Positions 55,686 to 63,997 of a stretch of 64,000 bases of DNA are shown in pieces. This DNA is from Entomomonas sp. E2T0. Lineage in GTDB: Bacteria; Pseudomonadota; Gammaproteobacteria; Pseudomonadales; Pseudomonadaceae. The translations under genes were made by a program, and so were the position numbers. Within the stretch, counting starts at the first letter, position 1. Each line of letters begins with the position of its first letter. The notes below the pieces were generated by a model. The model worked only from the letters and a program-made list of their open reading frames with translations. It did no database searches and had not been told where the DNA came from. Location: contig NZ_CP094972.1 in the NCBI RefSeq assembly GCF_025985425.1, positions 248,001 through 312,000 on the forward strand. Direction: 5' to 3'.

Positions 55686-58600
55686 TTATCCTAGTTGCAA
55701 TGCGCTTTTAAATTCTTCTGGGTTTTCTTTCATAACAGTAACAATAGCCTCACGGCCGCTACTTGAGTTAATAGCGTTGGGTATCTCTTTTGGGTCGCGT
55801 AGAAATACAAAGCTTTGGCTATTGTTTACGGTAGCACTGTTATTGTTTATATTCTCGGCAGGCTCTACGCCCATGTAAGCGGGTACATCTACATTCGGGG
55901 CAGGCACACCCGCCAAGCCGCCTGTAGCATGTTTAACCCTTGGTATAGCGGCTAATCCATTGCGGTTTAAACTATTTAAAAAGGGTAGCATTCCCGGCTG
56001 TCTTACTACATCCGACTGAATAACAAATTCATCATCGGATAACCAAGCAGGGATAGAGTCACTTTTGCCAGTGCCAGCACCTTGTACATGGCCGCCATCT
56101 TTAAAAGCTTTAACGGCTGTCATTACAGCCATTAAAGCAGCTAAACCAATGGCCGCAGCACTACCAAAAGAAGCAGTAGAAGCTGTGGCTGCTGCTGGTG
56201 CCCACGCTGCCGTAGAAGCGGCTGCGGCTGCGGTATTGGTTGCAGTAGTAGTAGCCGCTGCGCTAGCTGCTGAGGCAGTAACAGTAGCATCTGAGGCAGT
56301 TTTGGCGGCTGTTACAGTGTTAATAGCGGTTACTGCTTCTGTAGCATTTTGGGCTACATTCCCAAATAATCCCGCTTCGTTGCTGGCTTGCATTGCGCCT
56401 AAGCTGCTAACGGCTGCGCTAATCGTTTGCGCGGCTACTATTGACCCTTGTTCAATGCCCATTTGCATAGCTAAAGCGCCTTCTTGTGACGCTGTGCTAA
56501 TTGCTAAGGCTTGTGGGTCGGTTTCTGTTGTTTCCATACCACCAAGACCAAAAAAACTACCTAAACCACTTAAAGCCCCTGTTATTTCAGTGGCTGCATT
56601 TTGGGCTAGTGTTTGTACAAAGTAATTTAGAATACTACTGCCAATACTCTCAAAGATATTTAAAAAGGCTTCTTGTAAATTCATGGTTTGTTGACGTAAG
56701 CCCTCTATACTGGACTGTATACCGTCTTGCAAACCATTTCTCAAAGCGTTTTGTACTTCACTAGTCGTGGTTTGTAATACGAGTAACTGGTTATTAATAT
56801 CGGTTAAATATTGTTTAGCCTGTTCACCCATTGCCCCCGGCATTTGTGCTGCTTTTTCTAAAGCAGGCAGATAACTTTTTACTATAGACGCGGTTTGCTT
56901 GTGTAGTTCAGTTATACGCTTTTGGCCTTGGTACTGAGTAATTAAGCCCGCTGTTACTTGAGCTTGTATGCTTTGCTCTTGTAGGTTTTGGTTAGTAAAT
57001 GCTTTGCTTATTTCATTTTTTACAGCGTCTAGTTGAACTTTGGCTTTGCCTGCATCAAATAAATTTTTAGCAATGGCTATGCCTGCTTCGTTGCCATCCT
57101 TTTTTAGTTGTTCGGTGGTTTGTTTAAACTTGTTTTCTAGCTCTAATAGATCAGCGTCTAAGTCTTTTCCTGTAAGCCTTAGTAGATCAATTTGCATAGT
57201 GTTATTAGTACGGGCATTAGCGGTGGCTTGTGCCATTTTTTCAGTAGCAGAAACAATAGCTAAAGCAGCTTGGGCGCGTTTTAAATGCTCCCCAGTTAGA
57301 TTTTTTTCGGCTAGTTCGTACTGTTGCACCTCTGCACGGGTCATATTTAAAGTAGCGGCTTGCTTCTCTAAGTCTTTTACATAGCGTTCGGCTTCTTCGG
57401 CTTGGCGTTGTTCGGTAGTTTTACCTGTGCGGCCTTTCTTGGGCTTTTCATCAGGCACAAAGGCTGAGCGATTGCCAATGCCACTGGTAGCACTGCTAGC
57501 TGATTTTAAGATAGCTTTGTATTTTTCTAGTTCTTTGGCTAAACGTTCTACCGCTTCTTTAGTATTGGCTATTTCTTCTTCGCGGTAAGCTTGTTCTTGT
57601 GTAGAAAAATTAGCCAGATTAGTTAAATAATCTTGCTGTAATAAATCAACGGTATTATTACGATCTGTAAAAGTACTTTCTTGTTCATTAACATAGTTTT
57701 GAATATTATCTATCGCATCTTGATAAAGAATAGCAGCTAGTGAGTCGTCCAGATCCTTGTTACCGTCTGCTATTTCTTTTCTTACGCTGGCTAAATGTTC
57801 GGCTGCTTTTTGATAAGCTGCTATTAATGGGTCTAAAGGCTCAGTAGTAGTAATTTGTGGTTGTGAGGCGGTGTTATAAAACTCGTCACGCTGTTTTATA
57901 AGTTCTTTGTTCGCTTCTTGCATGGCCGCAATATTTTTATTAATGGTGTCCGTTTGACTTTCTACGGTGCGACCTAGTAAACGTTCTAAGGTGTCTAGCT
58001 GAAAATCTGGCTCTTTATATTTAGCTAAAACACTTTGTAAGCGGGCAATTTCACTATTATTGTTATTAATAAGTTGTTCAATTCGTACAATGTCATCGGG
58101 CGCTATACCGCCTGTTATACTGGCGATTTCTTCGGCTAAAAAGCGCGTAACATTGGTTACATTTCCTACACCCTGTACAGTGGTTTTAGCTACTTGGCCT
58201 AGTGCTTGAATAAGGGTGTTAAGTCCTTCCCTTACTGCGGGGTCTTGTAGTACATCCCTTAACGCTTTTACAGCTTCAGTAAATGAGTCAATAAAACCAG
58301 CGTTACCCGCTTCTAGTTTAAGTTCTGTCCAGACATTCGTTAAGCTGGTTAGTTGACCTTGTAGGCCGTCGGCGGCTGTTTGCGCGCTACTGCCAAAGGC
58401 ATTATGTAACTGGTCAGCAAAACGGGGTAAAAACTCAGAAGCAGGTACTAAACCTTTTTTAATCCATTCGCTTAGTTGCTTTGTATTTGTGCCTAAAGCT
58501 TGCGCGGCTTTATCAAATGTACCCGGTATATAGTTAGCTAGTTGTTGTAGATCGGTAAGCTGTACCTTGCCTGTACTAATCATGCGCTCAAAATTAGTTA

Positions 58601-59681
58601 AAATACTGGTCATGTCGCTAGGGGCAAGCTGTAAGGTTGTGCCTACTTCGTTAATACTCTCGAAAATATGTTGTAGCTCATTGGCTATGGCGGGGGTATC
58701 TTTAGCCGCTGCATAAAGTTTGCTATAGCTATTGGCAGTGCTTAATAGTTCTGTGTTTAATTTAGAAGATACTGTACGCACATAATCTAGTTGTTTGGCT
58801 GCTTCACTGGCAGAACCTGTAGCACTGGTTAAAATATTCTGGGTTTTTTGCCAATTAAGGTTAGTTTCAATAACTGATTTACCAAGATTAACTAGACTAT
58901 AACCCGTAACAGCGGTAGCCAATAAACCAGATAAACTGCGTACAGCTTTAGTAAGCTTATTAACTTCATTAGTAGACTTTTTCGCGTCGCTGGCTACACC
59001 GCTTAAAGCGTTGCGTTTCTGTTGAATTTTCGCCATAGCATTATTAAAGGCGTCAATATCTATGCGACCTTCTCGAAAATGCTTTATAAGCTCCTGTTCT
59101 TGTTTGTCCAGATCATTTAGGGCTTTTTGGGTTTTATCTATTGCACCCAATAACTTTTGTAGGCTGGTTTGTTTCTTTTCGTTTTCGGCTGTGGTTTTTT
59201 TAGCGGTTTCAACTTGTGCGGCTTCGGCGGCTGCTTGTTGTTCGGCTGCTTGTGCGGCTGCGTGATAGGTACGCATGGCCGCATTTTGGGCAGCTGTGGT
59301 TTGTTGCCAGTTACTAGAAACTTGGCTTAATCGGTTATTAACCGTTTCTAAACTTTTAGCGGTTTGTTCGGCTGCTTGGGCTGCTTGGTTTTCGGTTTTA
59401 ACCTGTTTTTCTAGGGTTTGCTGTAGTTCGTTATGAACCTCTACTGATTTTTTTTGAGCGCTGTTAGCATTTTCTACAGTGCTAGTGGTTTGTTTAATGG
59501 CATCATTAAGCTTTTTAGTACTGCTTGCTGTTTGCTCGTTAGCTTGTTGTTGTGAACTATTCGCCTGTTTAACGGCATCACCAACCCCCTTAAGGCTATC
59601 AATAACTTTTTTTTGTATATCGGCTTTAGCGTTATTAACGTCAGTTTTAAAACGTATAGCAAATTCAAGATCACGGGACAT
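55686..59681 (-). CDS. Tape measure protein
   Basis: The 1331-residue protein has an N-terminal coiled-coil stretch (about 20-230, rich in Gln, Ala and Lys), a tape-measure core (about 250-470 with LTSATGSASEAAKQLDYVRT and PSDMTSILTNFERMISTGKV), a long helical middle, and a C-terminal hydrophobic Ala-rich segment near 1140-1200 followed by GHVQGAGTGKSDSIPAWLSD. It sets tail length and may open the inner membrane. The start has only a weak ribosome-binding site and lies just after a terminator-like hairpin. Confidence 0.93.
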   Translation of the reverse strand: MSRDLEFAIRFKTDVNNAKADIQKKVIDSLKGVGDAVKQANSSQQQANEQTASSTKKLNDAIKQTTSTVENANSAQKKSVEVHNELQQTLEKQVKTENQAAQAAEQTAKSLETVNNRLSQVSSNWQQTTAAQNAAMRTYHAAAQAAEQQAAAEAAQVETAKKTTAENEKKQTSLQKLLGAIDKTQKALNDLDKQEQELIKHFREGRIDIDAFNNAMAKIQQKRNALSGVASDAKKSTNEVNKLTKAVRSLSGLLATAVTGYSLVNLGKSVIETNLNWQKTQNILTSATGSASEAAKQLDYVRTVSSKLNTELLSTANSYSKLYAAAKDTPAIANELQHIFESINEVGTTLQLAPSDMTSILTNFERMISTGKVQLTDLQQLANYIPGTFDKAAQALGTNTKQLSEWIKKGLVPASEFLPRFADQLHNAFGSSAQTAADGLQGQLTSLTNVWTELKLEAGNAGFIDSFTEAVKALRDVLQDPAVREGLNTLIQALGQVAKTTVQGVGNVTNVTRFLAEEIASITGGIAPDDIVRIEQLINNNNSEIARLQSVLAKYKEPDFQLDTLERLLGRTVESQTDTINKNIAAMQEANKELIKQRDEFYNTASQPQITTTEPLDPLIAAYQKAAEHLASVRKEIADGNKDLDDSLAAILYQDAIDNIQNYVNEQESTFTDRNNTVDLLQQDYLTNLANFSTQEQAYREEEIANTKEAVERLAKELEKYKAILKSASSATSGIGNRSAFVPDEKPKKGRTGKTTEQRQAEEAERYVKDLEKQAATLNMTRAEVQQYELAEKNLTGEHLKRAQAALAIVSATEKMAQATANARTNNTMQIDLLRLTGKDLDADLLELENKFKQTTEQLKKDGNEAGIAIAKNLFDAGKAKVQLDAVKNEISKAFTNQNLQEQSIQAQVTAGLITQYQGQKRITELHKQTASIVKSYLPALEKAAQMPGAMGEQAKQYLTDINNQLLVLQTTTSEVQNALRNGLQDGIQSSIEGLRQQTMNLQEAFLNIFESIGSSILNYFVQTLAQNAATEITGALSGLGSFFGLGGMETTETDPQALAISTASQEGALAMQMGIEQGSIVAAQTISAAVSSLGAMQASNEAGLFGNVAQNATEAVTAINTVTAAKTASDATVTASAASAAATTTATNTAAAAASTAAWAPAAATASTASFGSAAAIGLAALMAVMTAVKAFKDGGHVQGAGTGKSDSIPAWLSDDEFVIQSDVVRQPGMLPFLNSLNRNGLAAIPRVKHATGGLAGVPAPNVDVPAYMGVEPAENINNNSATVNNSQSFVFLRDPKEIPNAINSSSGREAIVTVMKENPEEFKSALQLG

Positions 59682-59753
59682 AGCTATTTACTTAGTAAGT
59701 TAAGATATAGCTATTGTGACGAATGGCTAAGGTTAATTCTTTTAGAAAATTCT

Positions 59754-59786
59754 AAAAAAAAGTGACCTATTTTTTAAGGTCACTTT
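59754..59786 (-). terminator. Terminator-like hairpin between chaperone and tape measure gene
   Basis: AAAGTGACC and GGTCACTTT form a perfect nine-pair stem with a ten-base loop; on the minus strand it is followed by T7-T8. The TAG of the frameshift product lies at the base of the stem (59767-59769). It stands inside the late operon, upstream of the tape-measure gene, so it must be read through or antiterminated. Confidence 0.75.
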
Positions 59787-60425
59787 CTAGTATTTTGAGG
59801 GATTTAGTAAAGTCTTTTTTGCTTTGTCTGGAAATATTTACAGCCCTTGCAATACGGGCTATTTCTTTGTTTTGCTCTAAAATTGCTTCATTATAAAATA
59901 ACTCCAATTGGGGGAACGTATAAGCGCCCAGTTGTTCTTTATTATGGCCTGCCTTGATTAAGGTTGCGAAAATTTTAGCCCAGCTTGTTGTAGTGCTTGG
60001 CTTGCTGCTATTAGCTCTTTTAGCATTCCTTTTCGGGTCAGGCGGTTGATAAAAAAACTACCGTTAGCACTCCACCAGCTATCAATTAATAAATCAAAGT
60101 CGCTGATAGGTAAACTTCTTACCCATTCGGCAGATTTATCACAGCAAAGCGCTAATAGTTCGCTAGCTTCTGTACCATTATTAAAGAAAATATCCATAGC
60201 ATGGTCTAACAGTTCGCTATCATGGTTTAACGCTAATTGGTCAAACGCCTTTTTAAGGGGGCTTATTAAGTGACTGTATTCAATGTGGTCATTAAAGGTT
60301 AATTCTTTAACCGTTAATAGTTCACCTTGAATAGTTACTTTGATATTAGGTGCTAATATCTGCTCGTCAGTGCGAGCAGATAGTTTAGCGTTTTCCTTTG
60401 CAGGGTCAGTAATTTTCTTAGCCAT
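59767..60425 (-). CDS. Tail assembly chaperone, full-length -1 frameshift product (G-T type)
   Basis: The zero frame starts at 60425. If ribosomes slip one base back on T TTT TTT (60057-60051), codons continue from TAT at 60051 for 94 codons to TAG at 59769-59767, giving about 219 residues. The extension reads YQPPDPKRNAKRANSSK, a Pro/Ser linker, then SWAKIFATLIKAGHNKEQL and YTFPQLELFYNEAI, a helical domain like the T part of lambda gpGT-type chaperones. It has no start codon of its own. Such chaperones coat the tape measure during tail assembly. Confidence 0.78.
59958..60425 (-). CDS. Tail assembly chaperone, short zero-frame product (G type)
   Basis: The 155-residue protein starts MAKKITDPAKENAKLSARTD and is mainly helical, with LTVKELTFNDHIEYSHLISP and EWVRSLPISDFDLLIDSWWS. 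It lies between the tail tube gene and the tape measure gene, the universal place of siphovirus tail chaperones. In most phages of this type the short form is the major product and the frameshifted form the minor one. Confidence 0.8.
   Translation of the reverse strand: MAKKITDPAKENAKLSARTDEQILAPNIKVTIQGELLTVKELTFNDHIEYSHLISPLKKAFDQLALNHDSELLDHAMDIFFNNGTEASELLALCCDKSAEWVRSLPISDFDLLIDSWWSANGSFFINRLTRKGMLKELIAASQALQQAGLKFSQP
60051..60057 (-). promoter_or_regulatory. Slippery heptamer for programmed -1 frameshifting
   Basis: Seven T residues on the minus strand fall in the reading frame as T TTT TTT (codons AGT TTT TTT ATC), the exact X XXY YYZ phase needed for a tandem -1 slip by two tRNA-Phe. 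The zero frame stops 93 bases downstream and the -1 frame stays open for 94 codons. Confidence 0.75.
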
Positions 60426-60426
60426 A

Positions 60427-61182
60427 CTAGGCGGCCTTTAGTTGGAAGTCAGCAAAGCCCGCTAGACTGCCATCATCATTTACATTTAATTCATCATAAA
60501 GCAAGCTACCTGTTAAGGATAACTGGCCGTATTCTTCGTTAATCAGTGCAAATTCTTCGGCAGGGTCGAACTTACAACGGTAAGCATTAAATATTACTGG
60601 CTCTTGGGTTTCGGTATTAATACCATCCAAAATAACATACTTCTCTTTAGGTGTTTCACCAAAGATAGCAAAGTTTGAATTAGCTGTATAAGAATAAGAA
60701 ACTTTAAGGGGTAATTGTAAGCCTGTTATATCGACTACTTCTAACATACCACCCGCTAAAGAACGTACTTTGACTTGGGCATCTGTTACCGTAGCGGGTG
60801 TACTGGCACTATCAGTAATAGTTACAACACCCTCTAAAAAAGTATGATCTAGTTTAATAATATCGCCTGTTTTTAGATTGTCTGGTAGTTCTTCATCGGT
60901 AACAGTACCCGCAGTTATTTTGGTTTCTTTAGCATACAGCGCTTGGATTAAGTTAGCTGCAAACAGTTCTTCAAAAACCACATTTAAAGTAGCATCTGTA
61001 CTGGTAGTTAAACGGCCATAGGGTAAACGTTTACCGCTAAAACTTTCATTATGGGTAGTAGTTTCTGTACCAAGTCCTAATGTAAAAGTAGGTACGTTAC
61101 CAACCCAAACTGGATTAACTGGCTTACCTAATGGCGAGCGATCAGCAAACAAAACGCGGGCTTGAATGGAATATAAAGACAT
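60427..61182 (-). CDS. Major tail tube protein
   Basis: The 251-residue beta-rich protein has GNVPTFTLGLGTETTTHNES, DATLNVVFEELFAANLIQAL and PVIFNAYRCKFDPAEEFALI, features of tail tube proteins, and is placed between head-tail connector genes and the tail chaperone. It should polymerise around the tape measure. Confidence 0.85.
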   Translation of the reverse strand: MSLYSIQARVLFADRSPLGKPVNPVWVGNVPTFTLGLGTETTTHNESFSGKRLPYGRLTTSTDATLNVVFEELFAANLIQALYAKETKITAGTVTDEELPDNLKTGDIIKLDHTFLEGVVTITDSASTPATVTDAQVKVRSLAGGMLEVVDITGLQLPLKVSYSYTANSNFAIFGETPKEKYVILDGINTETQEPVIFNAYRCKFDPAEEFALINEEYGQLSLTGSLLYDELNVNDDGSLAGFADFQLKAA

Positions 61183-61188
61183 GGTTAA

Positions 61189-61395
61189 TTACTCCTTAGT
61201 CTTACTAGTTTTTTTAGTACTAGTAGCTGCTTCTGGGGTTTCTGTTTCGGTAGCTGCTTCTTTGCTAGCCTCGCCTACCTTACGCTCTACTAGCCAATCG
61301 TAAGTATGGGGCGCTACGTCAATAGTATCGCCGGCTTTATACTTTACGCCTTGGTGTTCGTGTGGTTTGATTAAAGTGATAGACTTTAACGCCAT
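61189..61395 (-). CDS. Small phage protein, DUF7210-like
   Basis: The 68-residue protein has a short beta-barrel-like N-terminal part (LIKPHEHQGVKYKAGDTIDV) and a Thr/Ala/Glu-rich tail ending in a lysine stretch (TSTKKTSKTKE). The N-terminal pattern resembles the small domain of the 140-residue gene at 62611. It could be a head-tail or tail accessory protein. Confidence 0.6.
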   Translation of the reverse strand: MALKSITLIKPHEHQGVKYKAGDTIDVAPHTYDWLVERKVGEASKEAATETETPEAATSTKKTSKTKE

Positions 61396-61407
61396 AATAA
61401 ATAACTC

Positions 61408-61632
61408 CTAAAATGTTGTAGGTTGAGCAATTGACCGAGTTAAGGCCATAAAGCCTTGTTGTAACTCAGTTTTACCAATAGCTAACCAACGTTGGTCAAT
61501 ATCTGGCATTTGTGCAATTTTTTCATGTAAAGCGCCTACCTGTTCGGCCAGTACTTTAACTTCGTTCATTGCATCAATTTCGGCCTGTGATAAATCACGA
61601 TAGCCCTTAATTTTTTTGTGTTGATCTTTCAT
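61408..61632 (-). CDS. acb2: Acb2-family cyclic-nucleotide sponge (candidate anti-CBASS protein)
   Basis: The 74-residue protein fits the Acb2/Tad1-type helical hairpin family (Vs.4-like): HKKIKGYRDLSQAEIDAMNE, followed by a second helix and a GFMALTRSIAQPTTF end. Tyr11 and Lys26, recalled as key ligand contacts in Acb2 of Pseudomonas phages, fall at the same positions here. Acb2 binds cGAMP-like and cyclic tri-nucleotide signals and so silences CBASS. It lies within the structural gene block, as in related phages. Ligand and function are inference. Confidence 0.82.
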   Translation of the reverse strand: MKDQHKKIKGYRDLSQAEIDAMNEVKVLAEQVGALHEKIAQMPDIDQRWLAIGKTELQQGFMALTRSIAQPTTF

Positions 61633-61634
61633 AC

Positions 61635-62096
61635 TTAACTTTTACCTATACTATGTTGTGTTTGGTATATATCAGCCCATAACAACGTATCTTTGTCATA
61701 GTCTATAACTCGCCCAGATACAAATTGACAAGCCCGTGCTAACGGTAAGCTAGGTGTCCAACCCATGATAGCCTCACGTACAAGGCCAATTAATAGGTAG
61801 GCATCTTGGGTGGCTACTTGGCCTTTGTCATAACGAAAATTACGCACCGCTACCACCACACCAAAAGTAACCGTTACTAGCTGCTTAACTTTTGATCTTT
61901 CGCCCGGCATACTGTTTCCAGTAGGATTGGGGCGGGCATTTTCTTGCGGTACAATGACATAGGCGCTAGGCGTTCTAAAGTCTGCTAGCTTTGATACTAG
62001 TGCATAGTCAGCCGCGCCGCCTATCTTTTGAAAGCCACTAACTTCCGACTCTAATAACCTTACTACTTGCATAAAATCAAAAGGCGCACTACTCAT
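61635..62096 (-). CDS. Tail terminator-like protein (Gp37 type)
   Basis: Start ATG 62096 (MSSAPFDFMQVVRLL) is chosen because AAGGAT lies before it and it begins two bases after the previous stop; a longer frame to 62147 overlaps that gene. The 153-residue product, with SAYVIVPQENARPNP and VKQLVTVTFGVVVAVRNF, resembles the gp37-type tail terminators of Mu-like phages, at the usual place between gp436 and the tail tube gene. Confidence 0.7.
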   Translation of the reverse strand: MSSAPFDFMQVVRLLESEVSGFQKIGGAADYALVSKLADFRTPSAYVIVPQENARPNPTGNSMPGERSKVKQLVTVTFGVVVAVRNFRYDKGQVATQDAYLLIGLVREAIMGWTPSLPLARACQFVSGRVIDYDKDTLLWADIYQTQHSIGKS

Positions 62097-62098
62097 GG

Positions 62099-62611
62099 TT
62101 AATAATCCTTTAGGCTTTCGGTAGTAAATACCCTTGGTGGGTGGCATGTTTTAGGCGCTGCGCTATTCGGTGGGGTTAGGGTGTCATCTTCACCCAGTGA
62201 GAATTTACCCTCGGCCACCATCTGTAAGAACTTAAGCGCGTCTTTATAATCACGCACTATGGGGTCGTTACTTTCTAACGCTTGGCGGTTCTTATGTAAA
62301 AAGTAGCGGGTAATTACCCTAGACCAGTGAACCACCAAAGGAAATACTTTAATTAAAGGCAGCTTATAACCGCGCTTAGCTAAAAAACCGTCTATTACTC
62401 CGTCTGCATCAGTTCTGGCTTCAACAATAACCGCAATGACTAGCTGGGCTATTTCTACCTCGTCAGCAGGCCAGCCGCTTGTATCGCGCCCCCTTAGCAT
62501 AGCGTCTAATAGATCATAATCGACGGCACTATAGCGGATAGGTGTTGCCACCTGTGATAACTCAGTAGCGCCGGGTTGTTCGGCTAAGTCGTTAAGCTGC
62601 ACGTAAGCCAT
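62099..62611 (-). CDS. Head-tail connector, gp436/DUF1320 family
   Basis: The 170-residue helical protein matches the Mu gp36/gp436 (DUF1320) family: YVQLNDLAEQ at the start, a helix-rich middle with DADGVIDGFLAKRGYKLPL, and an end VFTTESLKDY that resembles the (F/Y)(T/S)xxxL(K/R)D(F/Y) closing motif. It should act at the capsid-tail junction. It is read directly after the 140-residue gene with a one-base overlap. Confidence 0.8.
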   Translation of the reverse strand: MAYVQLNDLAEQPGATELSQVATPIRYSAVDYDLLDAMLRGRDTSGWPADEVEIAQLVIAVIVEARTDADGVIDGFLAKRGYKLPLIKVFPLVVHWSRVITRYFLHKNRQALESNDPIVRDYKDALKFLQMVAEGKFSLGEDDTLTPPNSAAPKTCHPPRVFTTESLKDY

Positions 62612-63033
62612 TATTTTTTACTCTTTTTCGCTGTAGTTTTAGGGGCTGCTGTAGGTTCTTCTGGGGCAGGGTCTACCGCTACGGCTGGTGTTTCTGCTAC
62701 AGGTTCTACGGCTGGCGTAGCTACAGGGTTTTTTAACAGTTCTGTATCTGCTGGGATTAAATCAGCGTCTTTGTCAATTTGCCCACGCAGTACTAACACG
62801 CGGTTAAAATATTCATCATCCATAGCTATTTGTTCAATAGCTTCATCTAATGAAAATAAATCCGCGTTATTAGGTACTAATCCTTTTAGCTCGCTATAAG
62901 GCTCGCCACCACCAATAATAGCCCCAGCCTCTAACAGTGGGGCGGCTTCTTCTTTGGTTAGTTCGATAGAATCACCCAAAGTAAAGACTTTGTTATTATG
63001 GCGTAGCTTTTTATTAACTATAAATTTTGGCAT
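62611..63033 (-). CDS. Mu gp35-like phage structural protein
   Basis: The 140-residue protein has a small barrel-like N terminus (FIVNKKLRHNNKVFTLGDSI), a middle acidic domain (LFSLDEAIEQIAMDDEYFNR), and a Pro/Ala/Glu-rich tail ending KTTAKKSKK. Its place between the major capsid gene and gp436 fits the Mu gp35 (HI1506) position. Exact role unknown. Confidence 0.65.
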   Translation of the reverse strand: MPKFIVNKKLRHNNKVFTLGDSIELTKEEAAPLLEAGAIIGGGEPYSELKGLVPNNADLFSLDEAIEQIAMDDEYFNRVLVLRGQIDKDADLIPADTELLKNPVATPAVEPVAETPAVAVDPAPEEPTAAPKTTAKKSKK

Positions 63034-63055
63034 GTTTTCACCTATCTAATAATGG

Positions 63056-63997
63056 CTATTGTTTTGGCGCTACGGCATTCTGGAAGAAATAACCCAAGTC
63101 TTTAGCGCACACTACTTCCTCTACCGACTCACCCACACGAACACGCACCCCACCGCGTAGCCCTAGATCAGGGTCAGTAATAAAGCCCGCGATCTTGTCG
63201 CCAAATTGTGCCGTAAAGCCAAAGGTAGCCCCACGCTGATTGGTGGCTAACTTGTTACGATAGATAAACGCTGCATGATTACCCCATGTGCGCGCTAGTT
63301 GTACATTTTGCCCCGGCTTGGCTATATTTACGTTAGCCTCACCGATTAAGATTTCTTCTAGCTCTAAGTACTCTTTTAAGAAGTTAAGCGGCACCATGCC
63401 CTCGTCACCTAAAGTGCCGTTAAAGGCTTTTACTACTTTAGGGTGGCTTCTTAAAATAGTACTAGTACGACGGCCAAGTACACCCACATTAGGGCGCATA
63501 ATCACATCGTCTAAGGCTTCCATAATATTCTTTAATGGGTCACTGCTAGGGTCGCTCCATTGGCTGCTACCCGATAAAATTTGCTGATTATCAGCGGCAT
63601 AGTTACTGCCATTAAAAACGGTATTTGCTACCCGTACTTCACGATCAAGTAATACAAGGTCGGTGGTAAATTCAGTAGCAGTGCCTACAGGGTCAGTTTT
63701 GCCGCTGGCTTGTGCGTTTAAGCGGTCACTTTCAGGAATAGGACAGTCAAGGCCATAGTCATTGGTTCTGGCTTGCTCTGTGGTTGAATTAAAACTTACT
63801 TGGTTAGGTTGACTAGTACGGCCTACCTTAGTATCTGGAATAGTAATGCCTTGCGCTAAGTCGTATTTTTCCCATGAAAACTTTTCAGCATCCACAGGCA
63901 CACGGGGTAGCACTGAGTCAGCAATTAAGCTCTTATTTTGGTAAGCAATGGCTATGCCTGTTTGGACGGCATCAATAGTAAACGGTAAATCTTTCAT
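63056..63997 (-). CDS. Major capsid protein
   Basis: The 313-residue protein is of the Mu-like/HK97-fold major head type: MKDLPFTIDAVQTGIAIAYQ at the start, VGRTSQPNQVSFNSTTEQAR and DYGLDCPIPESDRLNAQ near the N arm, and FKEYL- and DPDLGLRGGVRVRVGE-type closing strands. No separate scaffold or protease is visible because the window ends here. It starts at ATG 63997, only three bases from the window edge; the upstream ribosome-binding site is not in view. Confidence 0.85.
   Translation of the reverse strand: MKDLPFTIDAVQTGIAIAYQNKSLIADSVLPRVPVDAEKFSWEKYDLAQGITIPDTKVGRTSQPNQVSFNSTTEQARTNDYGLDCPIPESDRLNAQASGKTDPVGTATEFTTDLVLLDREVRVANTVFNGSNYAADNQQILSGSSQWSDPSSDPLKNIMEALDDVIMRPNVGVLGRRTSTILRSHPKVVKAFNGTLGDEGMVPLNFLKEYLELEEILIGEANVNIAKPGQNVQLARTWGNHAAFIYRNKLATNQRGATFGFTAQFGDKIAGFITDPDLGLRGGVRVRVGESVEEVVCAKDLGYFFQNAVAPKQ

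Noticed and set aside
56065-56625. 186-codon antisense frame within the tape-measure gene
   Set aside because: Its Ala/Val-rich product is a shadow of the Ala-rich end of the tape-measure protein.
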